Assembly (NCBI RefSeq): GCF_001613935.1
Contig: NZ_LQCI01000034.1
Coordinates: forward strand, 81,886-145,885
Source of the DNA: Amycolatopsis regifaucium
GTDB taxonomy: Bacteria; Actinomycetota; Actinomycetes; Mycobacteriales; Pseudonocardiaceae
DNA: 64,000 bases
Reading direction: 5' to 3'
In this document: positions 54,186-63,975 of the stretch, in pieces
Position numbering within the stretch: position 1 is the first letter of the stretch
Layout: each line of letters opens with the position of its first letter
Program-made: the position numbers and the translations under genes
The notes under the pieces: model-generated
The model's input: only the letters and a program-made list of their open reading frames with translations
Databases searched by the model: none
Told to the model about the DNA's origin: nothing

Positions 54186-54468
54186 ATTTCCCGGCTTGAG
54201 GTCGCGGGTGAGGGTCGGGCAAGGCGAACATGTCGTGATGGAGCCGACCGGCTCTTGACCGTCCGCAAGGGACGCTCTCGAGAGCATGGCGCCCGCTTCA
54301 GGCCCCTGCGGGCGCGTGAGTCCGGTAGCGAGCCCGTGCCCGGGCGCGAACGGGGCCCCTCGCGCCACCGAACACGAAAGAACCGACAAGACCCCCACCG
54401 GCCTTTGTCATAAAAGAACAAGAATTCACCGGTTACCAGGACGTGACGTCTTGATCACACCGAAGTTC

Positions 54469-54497
54469 TTGTCACCAAGCAGGCACATGATTAGCGT
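54469..54497 (+). promoter_or_regulatory. Candidate promoter of the mce operon
   Basis: TTGTCA and TAGCGT with a 17-base spacer lie 130 bases before the first YrbE gene; the leader so formed is about 120 bases. The rest of the 54186-54626 gap holds a GC-rich stretch and an AT-rich stretch with no other gene I can support. Confidence 0.45.
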
Positions 54498-54626
54498 ACC
54501 GACCAGTAGGAAACCGCACGGTAACACCCCGTTGACCCTATTCAACGATTCCGTTCCGCCATTCGGAGCAAAGGAATTGCGCAACCTGGGGTGTATTCGC
54601 CGTGCCCGGAAAACTGGAGGGTCGGC

Positions 54627-55421
54627 GTGGGCGTCCGTACTGACGCACCCTCATTTCCCGGTGCGGGCGCGCTCCGGGAGACCGGGAGGCTTTACTCCCT
54701 GGGGCTCGACGTCGTCCGCCTGTCTTTCCGGCGGCCGTTCCAGGCTCGCGAGCTGATCCAGCAGTTCTGGTTCATCGCGAGTGTTTCCATCCTGCCGACG
54801 GCGCTGGTCGCGATCCCGTTCGGCGCGGTGATCGCGCTGCACATCGGGTCGCTGACCGCGCAGATCGGCGCGCAGTCCTTCACCGGCGCGGCCAGTGTGC
54901 TCGCGATCATCCAGCAGGCGAGCCCGATCGTGACCGCGCTGCTGATCGCGGGCGCCGGCGGGTCGGCGATGTGCGCGGACCTCGGCTCCCGCACGATCCG
55001 CGAGGAGATCGACGCGATGGAGGTGCTCGGGGTCTCCCCGATCCAGCGCCTGATCGTACCGAGGGTGCTCGCCGCGATGGGGGTCGCCGCATTCCTCAAT
55101 GGAATGGTCAGCGTGGTCGGCGTACTCGGTGGCTATTTTTTCAACGTCATCATGCAAAACGGGACACCGGGTGCGTATCTGGCCAGTTTCTCCGCGCTCG
55201 CGCAACTGCCGGACCTCTGGATCAGCGAGATCAAGGCGGTCATCTTCGGTTTCGTCGCCGCGATCGTCGCGTCTTATCGGGGGCTCAACCCGAAAGGCGG
55301 CCCGAAAGGCGTCGGTGACGCGGTGAACCAATCCGTGGTCATCACGTTCCTGCTCCTGTTCCTGTTGAACCTGGTGCTGACGACGCTTTATCTGCAGCTC
55401 GTCCCGGCGAAGGGCAGCTGA
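54627..55421 (+). CDS. yrbEA: YrbE/MlaE-family permease A
   Basis: 264 aa from a GTG at 54627 chosen for GGAGG 6 bases upstream (an ATG at 54591 is longer without RBS). Five or six TM helices and the MlaE core (IREEIDAMEVLGVSPIQRLIVPRVLA). With YrbEB it forms the inner-membrane channel of the Mce lipid importer, energised by an MceG ATPase not encoded here. Confidence 0.93.
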   Translation: MGVRTDAPSFPGAGALRETGRLYSLGLDVVRLSFRRPFQARELIQQFWFIASVSILPTALVAIPFGAVIALHIGSLTAQIGAQSFTGAASVLAIIQQASPIVTALLIAGAGGSAMCADLGSRTIREEIDAMEVLGVSPIQRLIVPRVLAAMGVAAFLNGMVSVVGVLGGYFFNVIMQNGTPGAYLASFSALAQLPDLWISEIKAVIFGFVAAIVASYRGLNPKGGPKGVGDAVNQSVVITFLLLFLLNLVLTTLYLQLVPAKGS

Positions 55422-56275
55422 TGGTCACGACGACTTCACCGACACGCGCGGCACGCGTCCGCGAGGCCGTGGACCGCCGGTTCGGTTTCCTGGACACGCT
55501 CGGCGACCAGATCCTCTTCTTCCTCAAGGCACTCGCCTGGGTGCCGCGCGCGCTGCGCCGCTACCTCCGCGAGATCACCCGTCTGCTCGCCGAGGTCAGC
55601 TTCGGCAGCGGAGCGCTCGCGGTCATCGGCGGCACGATCGGCGTGATGATCGGGATGACCGTGTTCACCGGCACGGTCGTCGGGCTCCAGGGGTACTCGG
55701 CGCTCAACCAGGTCGGCACGTCGGCGTTCGCCGGATTCGTCTCCGCGTACTTCAACACCCGCGAGATCGCGCCGCTTGTCGCGGGCCTCGCGCTTTCCGC
55801 CACCGTCGGCTGTGGCTTCACCGCGCAGCTGGGCGCGATGCGGATCTCCGAGGAGATCGACGCGCTCGAGGTGATGGGCATCCCCAGCGTCCCGTACCTG
55901 GTGACCACCCGGATCATCGCGGGGTTCCTCGCGGTCATCCCGTTGTACGCGATCGGCCTGCTGACCTCGTACCTCGCGTCGCGCCAGATCACCGTCTGGT
56001 TCTACGGCCAGTCCGCGGGCACCTACGACCACTACTTCCTGCTGTTCCTGCCACCGGGTGACGTGCTCTGGTCGTTCGGCAAGGTGCTGGTGTTCAGTGT
56101 CGTGATCGTGCTCGCCCACTGCTATTACGGCTTCCGCGCGAGCGGCGGCCCGGCGGGGGTGGGGGTCGCCGTCGGACGCGGGGTGCGGACCGCGATCGTG
56201 GCGGTCAGCGTGCTGGACTTCTTCCTCAGCCTCGCGATCTGGGGCGCGACGACGACGGTGCAGGTGGCCGGATGA
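55421..56275 (+). CDS. yrbEB: YrbE/MlaE-family permease B
   Basis: 284 aa. Same MlaE fold (EEIDALEVMGIPSVPYLVTTRIIAG) with TM helices and a GYSALNQVGT loop. Start overlaps the previous stop by TGATG. It is followed by a 73-base gap, the only real gap in the operon. Confidence 0.93.
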   Translation: MVTTTSPTRAARVREAVDRRFGFLDTLGDQILFFLKALAWVPRALRRYLREITRLLAEVSFGSGALAVIGGTIGVMIGMTVFTGTVVGLQGYSALNQVGTSAFAGFVSAYFNTREIAPLVAGLALSATVGCGFTAQLGAMRISEEIDALEVMGIPSVPYLVTTRIIAGFLAVIPLYAIGLLTSYLASRQITVWFYGQSAGTYDHYFLLFLPPGDVLWSFGKVLVFSVVIVLAHCYYGFRASGGPAGVGVAVGRGVRTAIVAVSVLDFFLSLAIWGATTTVQVAG

Positions 56276-56348
56276 GCGAGCTTGCGAGCGAATCATCAAC
56301 ACAGTGCCCGCTCATGCGACGCGAAGTGACCCCGTACGAGGAGGAGGC

Positions 56349-57608
56349 ATGAGCCGGCGCGGGCTGCGCAAGGCCGGGGTCAGGACGGCCGGGGTGCTGT
56401 TCCTGGTGGCGATGTCCGCCCTCGTGCTGCTGTCGATCAAGATCTATCAGAAGGACTTCGTCGAGTCGGTCCCGGTGACGTTGCAGGCGGACCGGGTCGG
56501 CAACCAGTTGCGCACGGGCGGGCAGGTCAAGGCGCGTGGCGTGGTGGTCGGCGAGATCCGCGGCGTCCGCGCGACGCCGGGCGGCGCGGAGATCGACCTG
56601 GCCATGGAGCCCGGCAAGGTGTCCCAGTTGCCGAAGAACGTGTCCGCGCTGCTCGTGCCGAAGACCCTCTTCGGCGAGCGGTACGTGCAACTGTCCATTC
56701 CGGACGGCTCGAAGGCGCAGCCGCTCGCCTCCGGTGACGTGATCACGCAGGACCGCTCGGCCAACGCGATCGAACTGGAGCGCGTCTTCGACAACCTGTT
56801 GCCCCTGCTCAAAGCGGTGCAGCCGCAGAAGCTCGCCACCACCTTGACCACGGTCGCCACCGCGCTGGAAGGCCGCGGCGACCAGATCGGCGACACCCTG
56901 GCCACCGCGGCCGACTATCTCCAGAAGTTCAACCCCAACCTCCCGACGCTGAACGAGAACATCCGCGACCTCGCGACGGTTTCCCGGTTGTACGGAGACA
57001 TCGCGCCGGATCTGCTCGACGCCCTGAGCGCCTCGGCGGTCACCCTCGACACCGTCCAGGAGAAACGGGCCGAACTGGCGACCGTGTACCAGCAGGTGAC
57101 GTCGTCTTCCCAGCACGTCACGACGTTCCTCACCAACAACCGGGCCAACATCATCGCGCTCGCGGTCGACAGCCGGGCACCGCTCGAGGTCGCCGCGAAG
57201 TACTCGCCGAGTTTCGCCTGCACACTGGACGCGCTGGCCAAGTTGAAGCCGCAGATGGACAAGGTCCTCGGCGCCGGAACCGACGAACCCGGACTGCACG
57301 CGGAGATCACCATCAGCCAGCCGCGCGGGAAATACGTTCCGGGCAAGGACGATCCGGTCTACAACGCCACCGGCGAACCACGCTGCTATCCCTCGAACGG
57401 CCTGATGGGACAAAGAATCGAAGCAGGTAGTTCCGGTTCAACGCCTGGCGTGCAGGGCGACCTCGGCCTCGCGAACTCACCACAGGAGCGGGAACTGATC
57501 TCCACCCTGGTCGCGCCCTCGGTCGGTGTCCCGGCCGATCAGGTGCCCGCCTGGGGCAGCGTGCTCGTCGGGCCGCTCTACCGGGGCACGGAGGTGACCC
57601 TGCGATGA
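56349..57608 (+). CDS. mceA: Mce family protein A
   Basis: 419 aa from the ATG at 56349, where GAGGAGG lies directly upstream. One N-terminal TM helix (about 12-34) and an MCE/MlaD domain (about 40-115, with VKARGVVVGEIRGVRA and PKTLFGERYVQLS), then a long helical segment and a soluble C terminus. MceA-F build the periplasmic hexameric tunnel. Confidence 0.93.
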   Translation: MSRRGLRKAGVRTAGVLFLVAMSALVLLSIKIYQKDFVESVPVTLQADRVGNQLRTGGQVKARGVVVGEIRGVRATPGGAEIDLAMEPGKVSQLPKNVSALLVPKTLFGERYVQLSIPDGSKAQPLASGDVITQDRSANAIELERVFDNLLPLLKAVQPQKLATTLTTVATALEGRGDQIGDTLATAADYLQKFNPNLPTLNENIRDLATVSRLYGDIAPDLLDALSASAVTLDTVQEKRAELATVYQQVTSSSQHVTTFLTNNRANIIALAVDSRAPLEVAAKYSPSFACTLDALAKLKPQMDKVLGAGTDEPGLHAEITISQPRGKYVPGKDDPVYNATGEPRCYPSNGLMGQRIEAGSSGSTPGVQGDLGLANSPQERELISTLVAPSVGVPADQVPAWGSVLVGPLYRGTEVTLR

Positions 57609-58606
57609 GGAACTTCGTGAGCCCGCTGATCAAGGGGCTGATCTTCGTCATTGTCACGACACTGGCGACGGTGCTGCTGGCGGTGTCCATCACGAACACC
57701 GGCCTCGGCGACACCAGGACCTACAGCGCGAAATTCCTCGACGCGACGTCGCTGAACGTCGGCGACGACGTCCGGATCTCCGGGGTGCGGGTCGGCCAGA
57801 TCGAGGAACTCGAAATCGCCGACCACACCTACGCGCGCATCAAGTTCTCCCTTGACTCCCAGCGCAGGCTGCCCGCCGACGTGAGCGCCGTCATCAAGTA
57901 CCGCAACATGGTCGGCCAGCGCTACATCGCACTCGAACGCGGCAAGGGCACAGGCGGGTTCCTGGAGCCCGGAGCCGAAATCCCGCTGGAGCGCACCACT
58001 CCCGCACTGGACCTCACGGAGTTGTTCAACGGCTTCAAACCGCTGTTCCAGGCGTTGTCCCCGAAAGACGTCAACCAGCTCTCCGGTGAGATCGTCCAGG
58101 TGCTCCAAGGCGAGGGCGGCACCGTCGAAAGCCTGCTGGCGCACACGGGTTCGCTGACCACCACGCTCGCCGGCCGCGACAAGGTGATCGGCGACGTGAT
58201 CACGAACCTGAACACGGTGCTGAAGACCATCAACGGCAAAGGCGACGCACTGGCCACTTTGGTCTCCACGCTGCGTGAGCTGGTCTCGGGGCTGGCCGGT
58301 GACCGTGCCGAGATCGGGGAAGCGGTCTCCGGACTCGCCCAACTCACCACCGCCACGGCCGGGCTGCTCGAACAGGGCAGGCAGCCGCTCAAGGACAGCA
58401 TCAACGGCCTCGGCCTGCTCTCGGGACAACTCGTGAAGGGCAAGGACGACGTCGAGCAGTCCCTCACCGTGCTCCCGAAGAAATTGAACGAACTGGGGCG
58501 GATCAGCTCCTACGGATCCTGGATGAACTTCTATCTGTGCTCGGCCGTGCTCCGGAGCACCCCGCCCCGCGGGGTCCCGGCGACGGCGGAGAGGTGCACG
58601 TCGTGA
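57605..58606 (+). CDS. mceB: Mce family protein B
   Basis: 333 aa. N-terminal TM helix, MCE domain (DVRISGVRVGQIEELEI, RNMVGQRYIALERGKG), then helical region. ATGA overlap with mceA. Confidence 0.93.
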   Translation: MRNFVSPLIKGLIFVIVTTLATVLLAVSITNTGLGDTRTYSAKFLDATSLNVGDDVRISGVRVGQIEELEIADHTYARIKFSLDSQRRLPADVSAVIKYRNMVGQRYIALERGKGTGGFLEPGAEIPLERTTPALDLTELFNGFKPLFQALSPKDVNQLSGEIVQVLQGEGGTVESLLAHTGSLTTTLAGRDKVIGDVITNLNTVLKTINGKGDALATLVSTLRELVSGLAGDRAEIGEAVSGLAQLTTATAGLLEQGRQPLKDSINGLGLLSGQLVKGKDDVEQSLTVLPKKLNELGRISSYGSWMNFYLCSAVLRSTPPRGVPATAERCTS

Positions 58607-59592
58607 AACCCTTCAAGGAACGCAATCCGATCGCCATCGGTCTCGTCGGCAGCGCCGTCGCGGCCGGGCTGCTGGTCGCGACGCTGAACTACGAGAACCT
58701 CCCGATCATCGGCGCCGGGACCACCTACCAGGCCGAATTCTCCGAAGCGGCCGGCTTGCAGGCCGACGACGAGGTCCGCATCGCCGGGATCAAGGTCGGC
58801 GAGGTGAGAGACGTCGAACTGGCCGAAGACCACGTGCTGGTCAGCTTCCGGGTCAAGGACGCCTGGGTCGGCGACAAGACCGCCGCCGAGATCAAGATCA
58901 AGACCCTGCTCGGCCGGAAGTTCCTCGCCTTGCGCCCGACCGGCGAGACGGTGCAGAACCCGAAGCAGATCATCCCGCGCACCCGGACCGTGACCCCCTA
59001 CGACGTCACCGAGGCGTTCAACGGACTGGCCGACACCGCGGGCGCGATCGACACCGGCCAGCTCGCGGAAAGTTTCACCACGCTCAGCGACACGTTCAAG
59101 AACTCGCCGGAGCACATCCGGAAGGCACTCGACGGGCTGACGTCGCTGTCGAAGACCGTGTCGTCGCGGGACAACGAACTCGCCGGCCTGCTGTCCAACG
59201 CGCACGGCCTCACCACGACGCTCGCGAACTCGAACGACGACTTCGCCAAGCTCCTCGCCGACGGCAATCTCCTGCTGACCGAATTGGACAACCGGCGGCA
59301 GGCGATCCACGACCTGCTGACCGGCTCGCAAGATCTCGCCACCCAGCTCTCGGGCCTGGTGGCGGACAACAAGGACCAGCTCGGCGGCGCGCTCAGCCAG
59401 CTCGGAGAGGTGACCGACATCCTGCGGCGGCAGAACGACAATCTCGCCAAGAGTCTCGAACTCGCCGGGCCGTACTTCCGCGTGGTGAACAACTCGCTCG
59501 GCAACGGACGCTGGGTGGACAGCTACCTGTGCGGGCTCGTCCCGGAGAACCGGGACCCGTGCACCCCGAGGATTCCCGGAGGTGGCCGATGA
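58603..59592 (+). CDS. mceC: Mce family protein C
   Basis: 329 aa from a GTG that overlaps the mceB stop by 4 bases and has GGAGAGG upstream. TM helix, MCE domain (DEVRIAGIKVGEVRDVEL, LLGRKFLALRPTGE) and helices with repeated LSN/TTLANS segments. Confidence 0.92.
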   Translation: MKPFKERNPIAIGLVGSAVAAGLLVATLNYENLPIIGAGTTYQAEFSEAAGLQADDEVRIAGIKVGEVRDVELAEDHVLVSFRVKDAWVGDKTAAEIKIKTLLGRKFLALRPTGETVQNPKQIIPRTRTVTPYDVTEAFNGLADTAGAIDTGQLAESFTTLSDTFKNSPEHIRKALDGLTSLSKTVSSRDNELAGLLSNAHGLTTTLANSNDDFAKLLADGNLLLTELDNRRQAIHDLLTGSQDLATQLSGLVADNKDQLGGALSQLGEVTDILRRQNDNLAKSLELAGPYFRVVNNSLGNGRWVDSYLCGLVPENRDPCTPRIPGGGR

Positions 59593-60581
59593 CCAGTAGA
59601 TTCGTCACCCTCGCGCTCGTGCTGGCCTTGGTCGTCGTCGGCGGCCTCTGGTGGATCTTCTCCGGCAGCGGGCTCGACCGCGTCACCGTGTACTTCTCAC
59701 GCGCGGTCGGTGTCTACAGTGGATCGGATGTCCGGGTGCTCGGCGTCCGGGTCGGCCAGGTCGAATCGGTGACCCCGGAAGGGGAACAGGTCAAGGTCGT
59801 CCTGACGGTCGATGGCTCGACCCCGATCGCGGCCGACTCGGGTGTCCTGGTCGTCGCACCGAGCGTGGTGGCCGACCGGTACGTGCAGTTCACCAAGCTC
59901 ACCCGCGCGGGGAACCGGCTGGACGACGGCGCGGTGATCCCGGTCGAGCGCACCGGCACGCCGGTGGAACTCGACCAGCTCTACTCCAGCCTCGACACCC
60001 TCGCCAAGGCACTCGGCCCCAACGGCGCGAACGCCGACGGCGCGCTTTCGGAACTGCTGCGCACCGGCGCGAAAAACCTGCAGGGCAACGGCAAGCCGTT
60101 CAACGAGTCCGTGCGCAACTTCGCCGACCTCGCCAGGACCCTCTCCGGGAACTCGGAGAGCCTGTTCGCCACCGTCGACGAACTGCAGCGGTTCACCTCG
60201 ATGCTGGCGACCAACGACCGGAACGTCAGCGAGATCAACCGGCAGCTGGCGTCGGTGACCGGCACACTCGCCCAGAACAAGGACGAACTCGCCAAGGCCT
60301 TGACCGGTCTCGGCAGTGCGCTGGCCGAGATCCAGCAGTTCATCCGCGACAACCGCGCGCTGATCAAGTCCAATGTGGACAAGCTCGCGGTGACCACCGG
60401 GACGCTGGTCGGCAAACGCGCCGCGCTGGCCGAAACCCTCGACACCCTCCCGCTGGCGGTGACGAACGTGCTCGAAGCCGTCGACCCGAAGACCGGGAAG
60501 TTGCAAAGCCGCGGCAACCTGCTCGAATACGCCCCGCTCCCGCTGCCGGTCGCCGGCGACACCTACACCGGGGGGCGCTGA
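59589..60581 (+). CDS. mceD: Mce family protein D
   Basis: 330 aa from the ATG at 59589 (ATGA overlap with mceC). TM helix (about 7-24), MCE domain (SDVRVLGVRVGQVESV, VVADRYVQFT) and long helices. Confidence 0.92.
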   Translation: MTSRFVTLALVLALVVVGGLWWIFSGSGLDRVTVYFSRAVGVYSGSDVRVLGVRVGQVESVTPEGEQVKVVLTVDGSTPIAADSGVLVVAPSVVADRYVQFTKLTRAGNRLDDGAVIPVERTGTPVELDQLYSSLDTLAKALGPNGANADGALSELLRTGAKNLQGNGKPFNESVRNFADLARTLSGNSESLFATVDELQRFTSMLATNDRNVSEINRQLASVTGTLAQNKDELAKALTGLGSALAEIQQFIRDNRALIKSNVDKLAVTTGTLVGKRAALAETLDTLPLAVTNVLEAVDPKTGKLQSRGNLLEYAPLPLPVAGDTYTGGR

Positions 60582-61636
60582 TGGCCACGAAACGGTCGAT
60601 CGCCGTACTCGCCGCGTGCTGTGTCGCCCTCACCGGCTGTTCCACCGACTTCAAAGGCGTCTACGACCTGCCGCTCCCCGGCGGCGCGGACATCGGCGAC
60701 CATCCGTACCGGGTGACCGTGCAGTTCGCCGACGTCCTCGACCTCGTCCCCCAGGCCGCGGTGAAGGTGGGCGACGTCCCGGTCGGCCGGGTCGAGACGA
60801 TCAAGCTCGGCGAGGACGGCTGGACGGCCGAAACCGTCTTGGCGGTCAACGGCGACGTCCTCCTGCCCGCCAACGCCATCGCGCGGCTGCGGCAATCCAG
60901 TCTCCTCGGTGAGAAGTTCATCGAACTCGCGCCGAGTGCGGCGAAGGCGGATGGCAGGCTCGGCGACGGCGCGGTGATCCCCGTCGCGAGCACGAACCGC
61001 AACCCCGAATTCGAGGAGGTCTTCGGCGCGCTTTCCCTGCTGCTCAACGGCGGCGGGATCGGGCAGCTGCAGACCATCAACCGCGAGCTGTCGAAGGTGA
61101 TGGACGGCAACGAGGAGGAGATCCGCTCGTTTCTGTCCACTGTGGAGCAATTGGTGGCCAACCTGGACTCGCACCGCTCCGACATCACCTCGGCGCTCGA
61201 CGGGCTCAACCGGTTGTCGGCGACACTGGCCAACCGGAAAACGCAGGTCGAGGGCGCACTCACCGAGCTCACCCCCGGCCTCAAGAGCCTGTCGGAACAG
61301 CGCACGCAGCTGGTCTCGATGCTGCAGGCGCTGGACCGGCTTTCCGGCGTCGGCGTCGACGTGATCAAGAAGAGCCGGGACGACCTTGTCGCGGATCTGA
61401 CCGCGCTCGCGCCGATCCTCAAGCGGCTGGCCGACGCGGGTCAGAGCCTGCCACAGTCGCTGGAGATCCTGCCGACGTTCCCGTTCACCGACGCCGTCCT
61501 CGACGGGATCAAGGGCGACTACCTGAACGTCTACGCCTCGATGATCCCCGCGCCGGGCGTCGAACTCCCGCCCCCGGGCGAAGGCGTCCCGCCGGGACTC
61601 CCGACCCTGCCGCTACCGCCCTCCGGAGGTAGCTGA
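60581..61636 (+). CDS. mceE: Mce family lipoprotein E
   Basis: 351 aa. Signal sequence with lipobox VALTGC (Cys20), then an MCE domain (VKVGDVPVGRVETIKL, SSLLGEKFIELAPS) and a Pro-rich C terminus. MceE is the lipid-anchored member in every Mce cluster. TGATG overlap with mceD. Confidence 0.93.
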   Translation: MATKRSIAVLAACCVALTGCSTDFKGVYDLPLPGGADIGDHPYRVTVQFADVLDLVPQAAVKVGDVPVGRVETIKLGEDGWTAETVLAVNGDVLLPANAIARLRQSSLLGEKFIELAPSAAKADGRLGDGAVIPVASTNRNPEFEEVFGALSLLLNGGGIGQLQTINRELSKVMDGNEEEIRSFLSTVEQLVANLDSHRSDITSALDGLNRLSATLANRKTQVEGALTELTPGLKSLSEQRTQLVSMLQALDRLSGVGVDVIKKSRDDLVADLTALAPILKRLADAGQSLPQSLEILPTFPFTDAVLDGIKGDYLNVYASMIPAPGVELPPPGEGVPPGLPTLPLPPSGGS

Positions 61637-62826
61637 TGCTCACCATCCGTGTCCGGATCCAGGTGCTCGCGTTCGTCATCATCGCGCTCGCGACGACGGC
61701 GTTCGTCGGGGCCCGCTACGCGGGGCTCGACCGGCTCTTCGGCGCGAGCGGGTACACCGTGAAGCTCGCGCTGACCGACGGCGGCGGGCTGTTCACCAAC
61801 GGCGAGGTGACCTACCGCGGCGTCGCCGTCGGCCGCGTCGGCGAGCTGCGGCTCACCGACGGCGGGATGGAGGCGGATCTGCTGATCGACGACGACGCGC
61901 CGCCGATCCCGGCGAACTCACGCGCCGTCGTGGCGAACCGGTCCGCGGTCGGTGAGCAGTTCGTCGACCTGCAGCCGCGCACCGGGGACGGGCCGTTCCT
62001 CGCCGACGGTTCGGTCATCCCCCGCGAGGCGACGACCGTCCCGCTCCCGGTGCAGCATCTGCTGACCGACCTGGACTCGCTGACCGCGTCCGTGCCGACC
62101 GAGGACCTGCGGACCGTGGTCGACGAACTCGACAACGCCCTGCGTGGCTCCGGCGCGAACCTTCAGGTGCTGCTGGACTCCACCACCGACTTCACCAAGC
62201 AGGCCGCGAACCACCTGCCGCAGACGGAAAAACTGCTCACCGACGGCTCGACCGTGCTGAAGACCCAGGTCGACTCGTCCCAGTCGTGGCGGCGGTTCAG
62301 CGACAACGCCAAGCAATTCGCCGAGCAGCTGTCCCGTTCGGACGGTGACCTCCGCAAGCTGATCGCGACCGCGCCCGGCGCGGCGACGCAGCTCTCCGGG
62401 CTGCTGCGGGACAACGAGCCGGGACTGCCGATCCTGCTGGCGAACCTGCTCACCACCTCGCACGTGTTCTCCGCGCGCACCGACGGCCTCCGGCAGCTGC
62501 TCATCAACACTCCGAAGGCGGTCTCCGCGGTCGACACGGCGATCGACGAGACCGGGAAGATCGGGCTGGTACTGACCTTCTTCGACCCGATGCCGTGCAC
62601 CAAGGGCTACGGAGACACGACCATCCGCGGCAGCCGGGAACTCTCGGCGCTGCCGTTCAACACCGGTGCCGCGTGCACGCTCGAAAAGGGCAACCCGAGT
62701 TCGGTCCGCGGCTCGCAGAACGCGCCGAAGGGCGGCGTACCGCCCGCCGCCGTCCCCGGCGGCTTCGGCGCCGACGGCCAGCCGACGTCCACCAGCCTCG
62801 AGGAGATGTTGTGGCTGCGCAAGTGA
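61636..62826 (+). CDS. mceF: Mce family protein F
   Basis: 396 aa. N-terminal TM helix, MCE domain (GEVTYRGVAVGRVGELRL, RSAVGEQFVDLQPRTG) and a C terminus with the two Cys typical of MceF (MPCTKGYG, GAACTLEKG). TGATG overlap with mceE. Confidence 0.93.
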   Translation: MLTIRVRIQVLAFVIIALATTAFVGARYAGLDRLFGASGYTVKLALTDGGGLFTNGEVTYRGVAVGRVGELRLTDGGMEADLLIDDDAPPIPANSRAVVANRSAVGEQFVDLQPRTGDGPFLADGSVIPREATTVPLPVQHLLTDLDSLTASVPTEDLRTVVDELDNALRGSGANLQVLLDSTTDFTKQAANHLPQTEKLLTDGSTVLKTQVDSSQSWRRFSDNAKQFAEQLSRSDGDLRKLIATAPGAATQLSGLLRDNEPGLPILLANLLTTSHVFSARTDGLRQLLINTPKAVSAVDTAIDETGKIGLVLTFFDPMPCTKGYGDTTIRGSRELSALPFNTGAACTLEKGNPSSVRGSQNAPKGGVPPAAVPGGFGADGQPTSTSLEEMLWLRK

Positions 62827-63314
62827 AGATCGCGATCGCCGTGCTCGCCGCGGCCTGCGCGTTCACCGGGTGGGCCGGGTACACCTGGTTCACCGCGGCG
62901 GGTTCCGAGGCCGTGACCTACGGGAGCTCGCGCGACGACGCGTTGAAGACCGGCCGTGAACTCGTCGCCCGGCTGACCAGCCTCGACCACCACCGCGTCG
63001 ACCAGGGCATCGCCGACTGGCTCGCCGCGTCGACCGGTCCGCTGCGCGATCAGCTGGGCAAGACCGACGACGCGACGAAGCAGACACTGGCCAAGGACGC
63101 GACGGTGTCGACCGGCAAGGTGCTCGACGCGGCGATCAGCGAATTGGACGACCACGCGGGAACGGCCAAGATGCTGGCTTCGGTGGAGATCACCATGGCG
63201 AAGGAAGGCGCGGCACCGACGACGAAGCGCAACCGGTTCGCCGCCGGGCTGACCAGGACCGGTGAGGGCTGGAAACTCAGCGCGCTGGACCAGCTCCCGG
63301 TGGGTGCGCGGTGA
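62811..63314 (+). CDS. Mce-associated membrane protein 1
   Basis: 167 aa from a GTG with GAGGAG 5 bases upstream, overlapping mceF by 16 bases. One TM helix (about 5-25) followed by a ~130-residue domain (DDALKTGRELVARLTSLDHHRVD, then GWKLSALDQLPVG) as in MAS/Mam proteins that assist Mce transport. Confidence 0.88.
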   Translation: MAAQVKIAIAVLAAACAFTGWAGYTWFTAAGSEAVTYGSSRDDALKTGRELVARLTSLDHHRVDQGIADWLAASTGPLRDQLGKTDDATKQTLAKDATVSTGKVLDAAISELDDHAGTAKMLASVEITMAKEGAAPTTKRNRFAAGLTRTGEGWKLSALDQLPVGAR

Positions 63315-63913
63315 CCGCCACCGCCGACGCCTCCGCCGACACCGGAACCGAAGTCGAAGTCGGGACTGAAGCCGAAGCCGGGACCGAGGTCGTCACCGGG
63401 AAAGCGCGCCGCCGGCCGAAGCTGTCGCTGATCCTGCTGGGCGCGGCGGTCGTGATCGCGGCGGCCGGGGTGTGGTTCACCCTGGCGGCGAAGTCGATCT
63501 CGGCGACGCCGTCGGCGGCCAACACCGCGCTCACCGACGTCGGCACGACGGCCGAGGTGAACTCCGCGGTGACGGTGGCACTCGACAAGATCTTCTCCTA
63601 TTCCTACGACCGGACCGACGTCACCGAAAAGGCGGCCGCCTCGGCGCTGAGAGGTAAGGCGCTGGAGTCCTACAACCAGTTGTTCACCCAGGTCAGGGAA
63701 AGGGCTCCGGCGCAGAAACTCGTCCTCACGACCCGGGTTTCGTCATCCGCCGTCCAGGAACTCAGCGGCGGCAAAGCCAGGCTGCTGGTATTCCTCGACC
63801 AAGCGGCGACGAGGGCCGACAACAATTCTTCGACGACGGCAGCCGCGCAGCTTTCGGTCACCGCCGAACGTGACGGCGAGAACTGGGTCATCACCGAGCT
63901 CGTCCCCCGGTGA
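63311..63913 (+). CDS. Mce-associated membrane protein 2
   Basis: 200 aa, GTG start, ATG/GTGA-type 4-base overlap. Acidic Ala/Thr-rich N-terminal segment with GTEVEVGTEAEAGTEV repeats, one TM helix (about 37-60) and the same nuclear-transport-factor-like domain (SYSYDRTDVTEKAAASALRGKAL, ERDGENWVITELVP). Confidence 0.88.
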   Translation: MTATADASADTGTEVEVGTEAEAGTEVVTGKARRRPKLSLILLGAAVVIAAAGVWFTLAAKSISATPSAANTALTDVGTTAEVNSAVTVALDKIFSYSYDRTDVTEKAAASALRGKALESYNQLFTQVRERAPAQKLVLTTRVSSSAVQELSGGKARLLVFLDQAATRADNNSSTTAAAQLSVTAERDGENWVITELVPR

Positions 63914-63975
63914 CAAACCGGGCAATCCCCCTTTCGTCCGCGTTATAAAACAGGAGAGAAAACGAGGAGATACCC

